From NCBI GenBank assembly GCA_028695735.1, contig JAQVIJ010000001.1:518447-582446 (forward strand): 64,000 bases of DNA, given 5' to 3'. A program made the position numbers and the translations under genes. Positions within the stretch are counted from its first letter, which is position 1. Every line of letters starts with the position of its first letter. The notes under the pieces were generated by a model, which saw only the letters and a program-made list of their open reading frames with translations, did no database searches and was not told where the DNA came from. The DNA comes from Deltaproteobacteria bacterium. GTDB taxonomy: Bacteria; Desulfobacterota; Dissulfuribacteria; Dissulfuribacterales; DYLC01. This document shows, in pieces, positions 63,588 to 64,000 of this stretch.

Positions 63588-64000
63588 GTCATTGCGAGCG
63601 AAGCGAAGCAATCCCCTGCACAAAAGAATGTAGGGGCGACCGGCCGGTCGCCCCTACTTCTAATAATATGTTTTTGTTTTTGGGGCGATGAGCAGCCGAT
63701 ATTTGTTCCATGCCCCACATAACCGCCCTCCTTGGCGGAGAATGTGGGGCCGGCGCCCTTCATGGCGCCTATTCCACAAACAGCGGCTACTCATCGCCCC
63801 TCCCCACCTCCACATCCTACATCAGAAGCCGCTTAAAAAAGACATAGACCCTTTGCATTTTGGTTAACAGAGGAGTGAAAGCCAATTCTATGTTTTTTGA
63901 GGCTTTTATTCACAGAAACGCCGCTTCAGCCATTACAGCAGGTCAATCCTATGTCAAGAGGATTAAAAGAAAAAAGGAATAGGGCACCCATTATGGACAC
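63588..64000. repeat. MITE-like unit with perfect GC palindrome, then inverted-arm element copy C (cut by the window end)
   Basis: TTGTCATTGCGAGCGAAGCG at about 63587 leads to a perfect 28-bp palindrome at 63630-63657 and CTTCTAATAATATGTTTTTG. A left arm (63682-63781) and interior (CCACCTCCACATCCTACATC.. at about 63804) follow until the window ends. The order palindrome unit, spacer, left arm is the same as at 55.2-55.4 kb and 57.9-58.1 kb, so the units travel or duplicate together. Confidence 0.75.

Overview
The window reads as one chromosomal segment of a strictly anaerobic, Gram-negative bacterium, most likely a Desulfobacterota (deltaproteobacterial) sulfur or sulfate metaboliser or acetogen-like autotroph. 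The basis is a near-complete bacterial Wood-Ljungdahl pathway with Hdr/Mvh-type electron-transfer proteins, selenocysteine-containing HdrA, MvhD and formate dehydrogenase, IorAB, FeoAB, outer-membrane proteins and a chemotaxis receptor. No 16S gene is present, so the placement is inference. The presence of gyrB, dnaN and a perfect parS palindrome suggests that the left end lies close to the replication origin.

Layout. 0-2.5 kb: gyrB (cut by the window edge) and dnaN on the minus strand, in an unusually AT-rich stretch. 2.7-9.2 kb: midA, a HAD phosphatase containing parS, a degenerate KptA-like protein, tRNA-Arg(CCG), iorAB, a lipoprotein, scpB and an exported SnoaL-like protein. 9.3-11 kb: a DUF342/FapA protein. 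11.4-19 kb: an acetate/protein-acetylation operon (GNAT-fused acyl-CoA-synthetase-like protein, AcuC-like deacetylase, AcuB-like CBS protein, ADP-forming acetate-CoA ligase, BioD/DRTGG protein). 19-24.5 kb, minus strand: carbonic anhydrase, NUDIX, beta-barrel protein, feoB, feoA and a DtxR-type regulator. 24.8-34.1 kb: housekeeping genes including 5-formyl-THF cyclo-ligase, pyrF, a TPR protein, selA, rlmH, an Nfu-type protein, purB, a histidine kinase and a membrane hydrolase. 34.4-55 kb: a long plus-strand C1 locus. 56-63 kb: chemotaxis receptor, groES-groEL, a DUF39 homocysteine-biosynthesis protein, a CBS protein and a helical protein of unknown role.

The C1 locus holds folD, cooS, a double-length Sec-HdrA, a Sec-MvhD, an HdrC-like ferredoxin, a small MvhD-like protein, metV, a metF-acsD fusion, acsB, acsC, acsE and a 1380-residue Sec-formate dehydrogenase fused to an NfnB/GltD-like flavoprotein. 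Together these would make formate from CO2, reduce methylene-THF, pass the methyl group through the corrinoid protein and make acetyl-CoA with CO from CODH. Three genes look split by an in-frame UGA. In each case the UGA sits at a family Cys/Sec position and is followed by a SECIS-like hairpin with a GU-containing loop. selA in the same window supports selenocysteine decoding.

A second theme is repeats. A 28-bp perfect palindrome (GTAGGGGCGACCGG plus its reverse complement) and its variants occur at about a dozen places. Three copies are inserted in frame inside essential-looking genes (two in HdrA, one in the MetF-AcsD linker). Larger mosaics of this palindrome, a 27-bp repeat, TCATTGCGAG-ended MITE-like elements and an about 500-bp element with about 95-bp inverted arms fill the gaps at 23.6, 30.8, 55.0-55.9, 57.8-58.2 and 63.0-64.0 kb.
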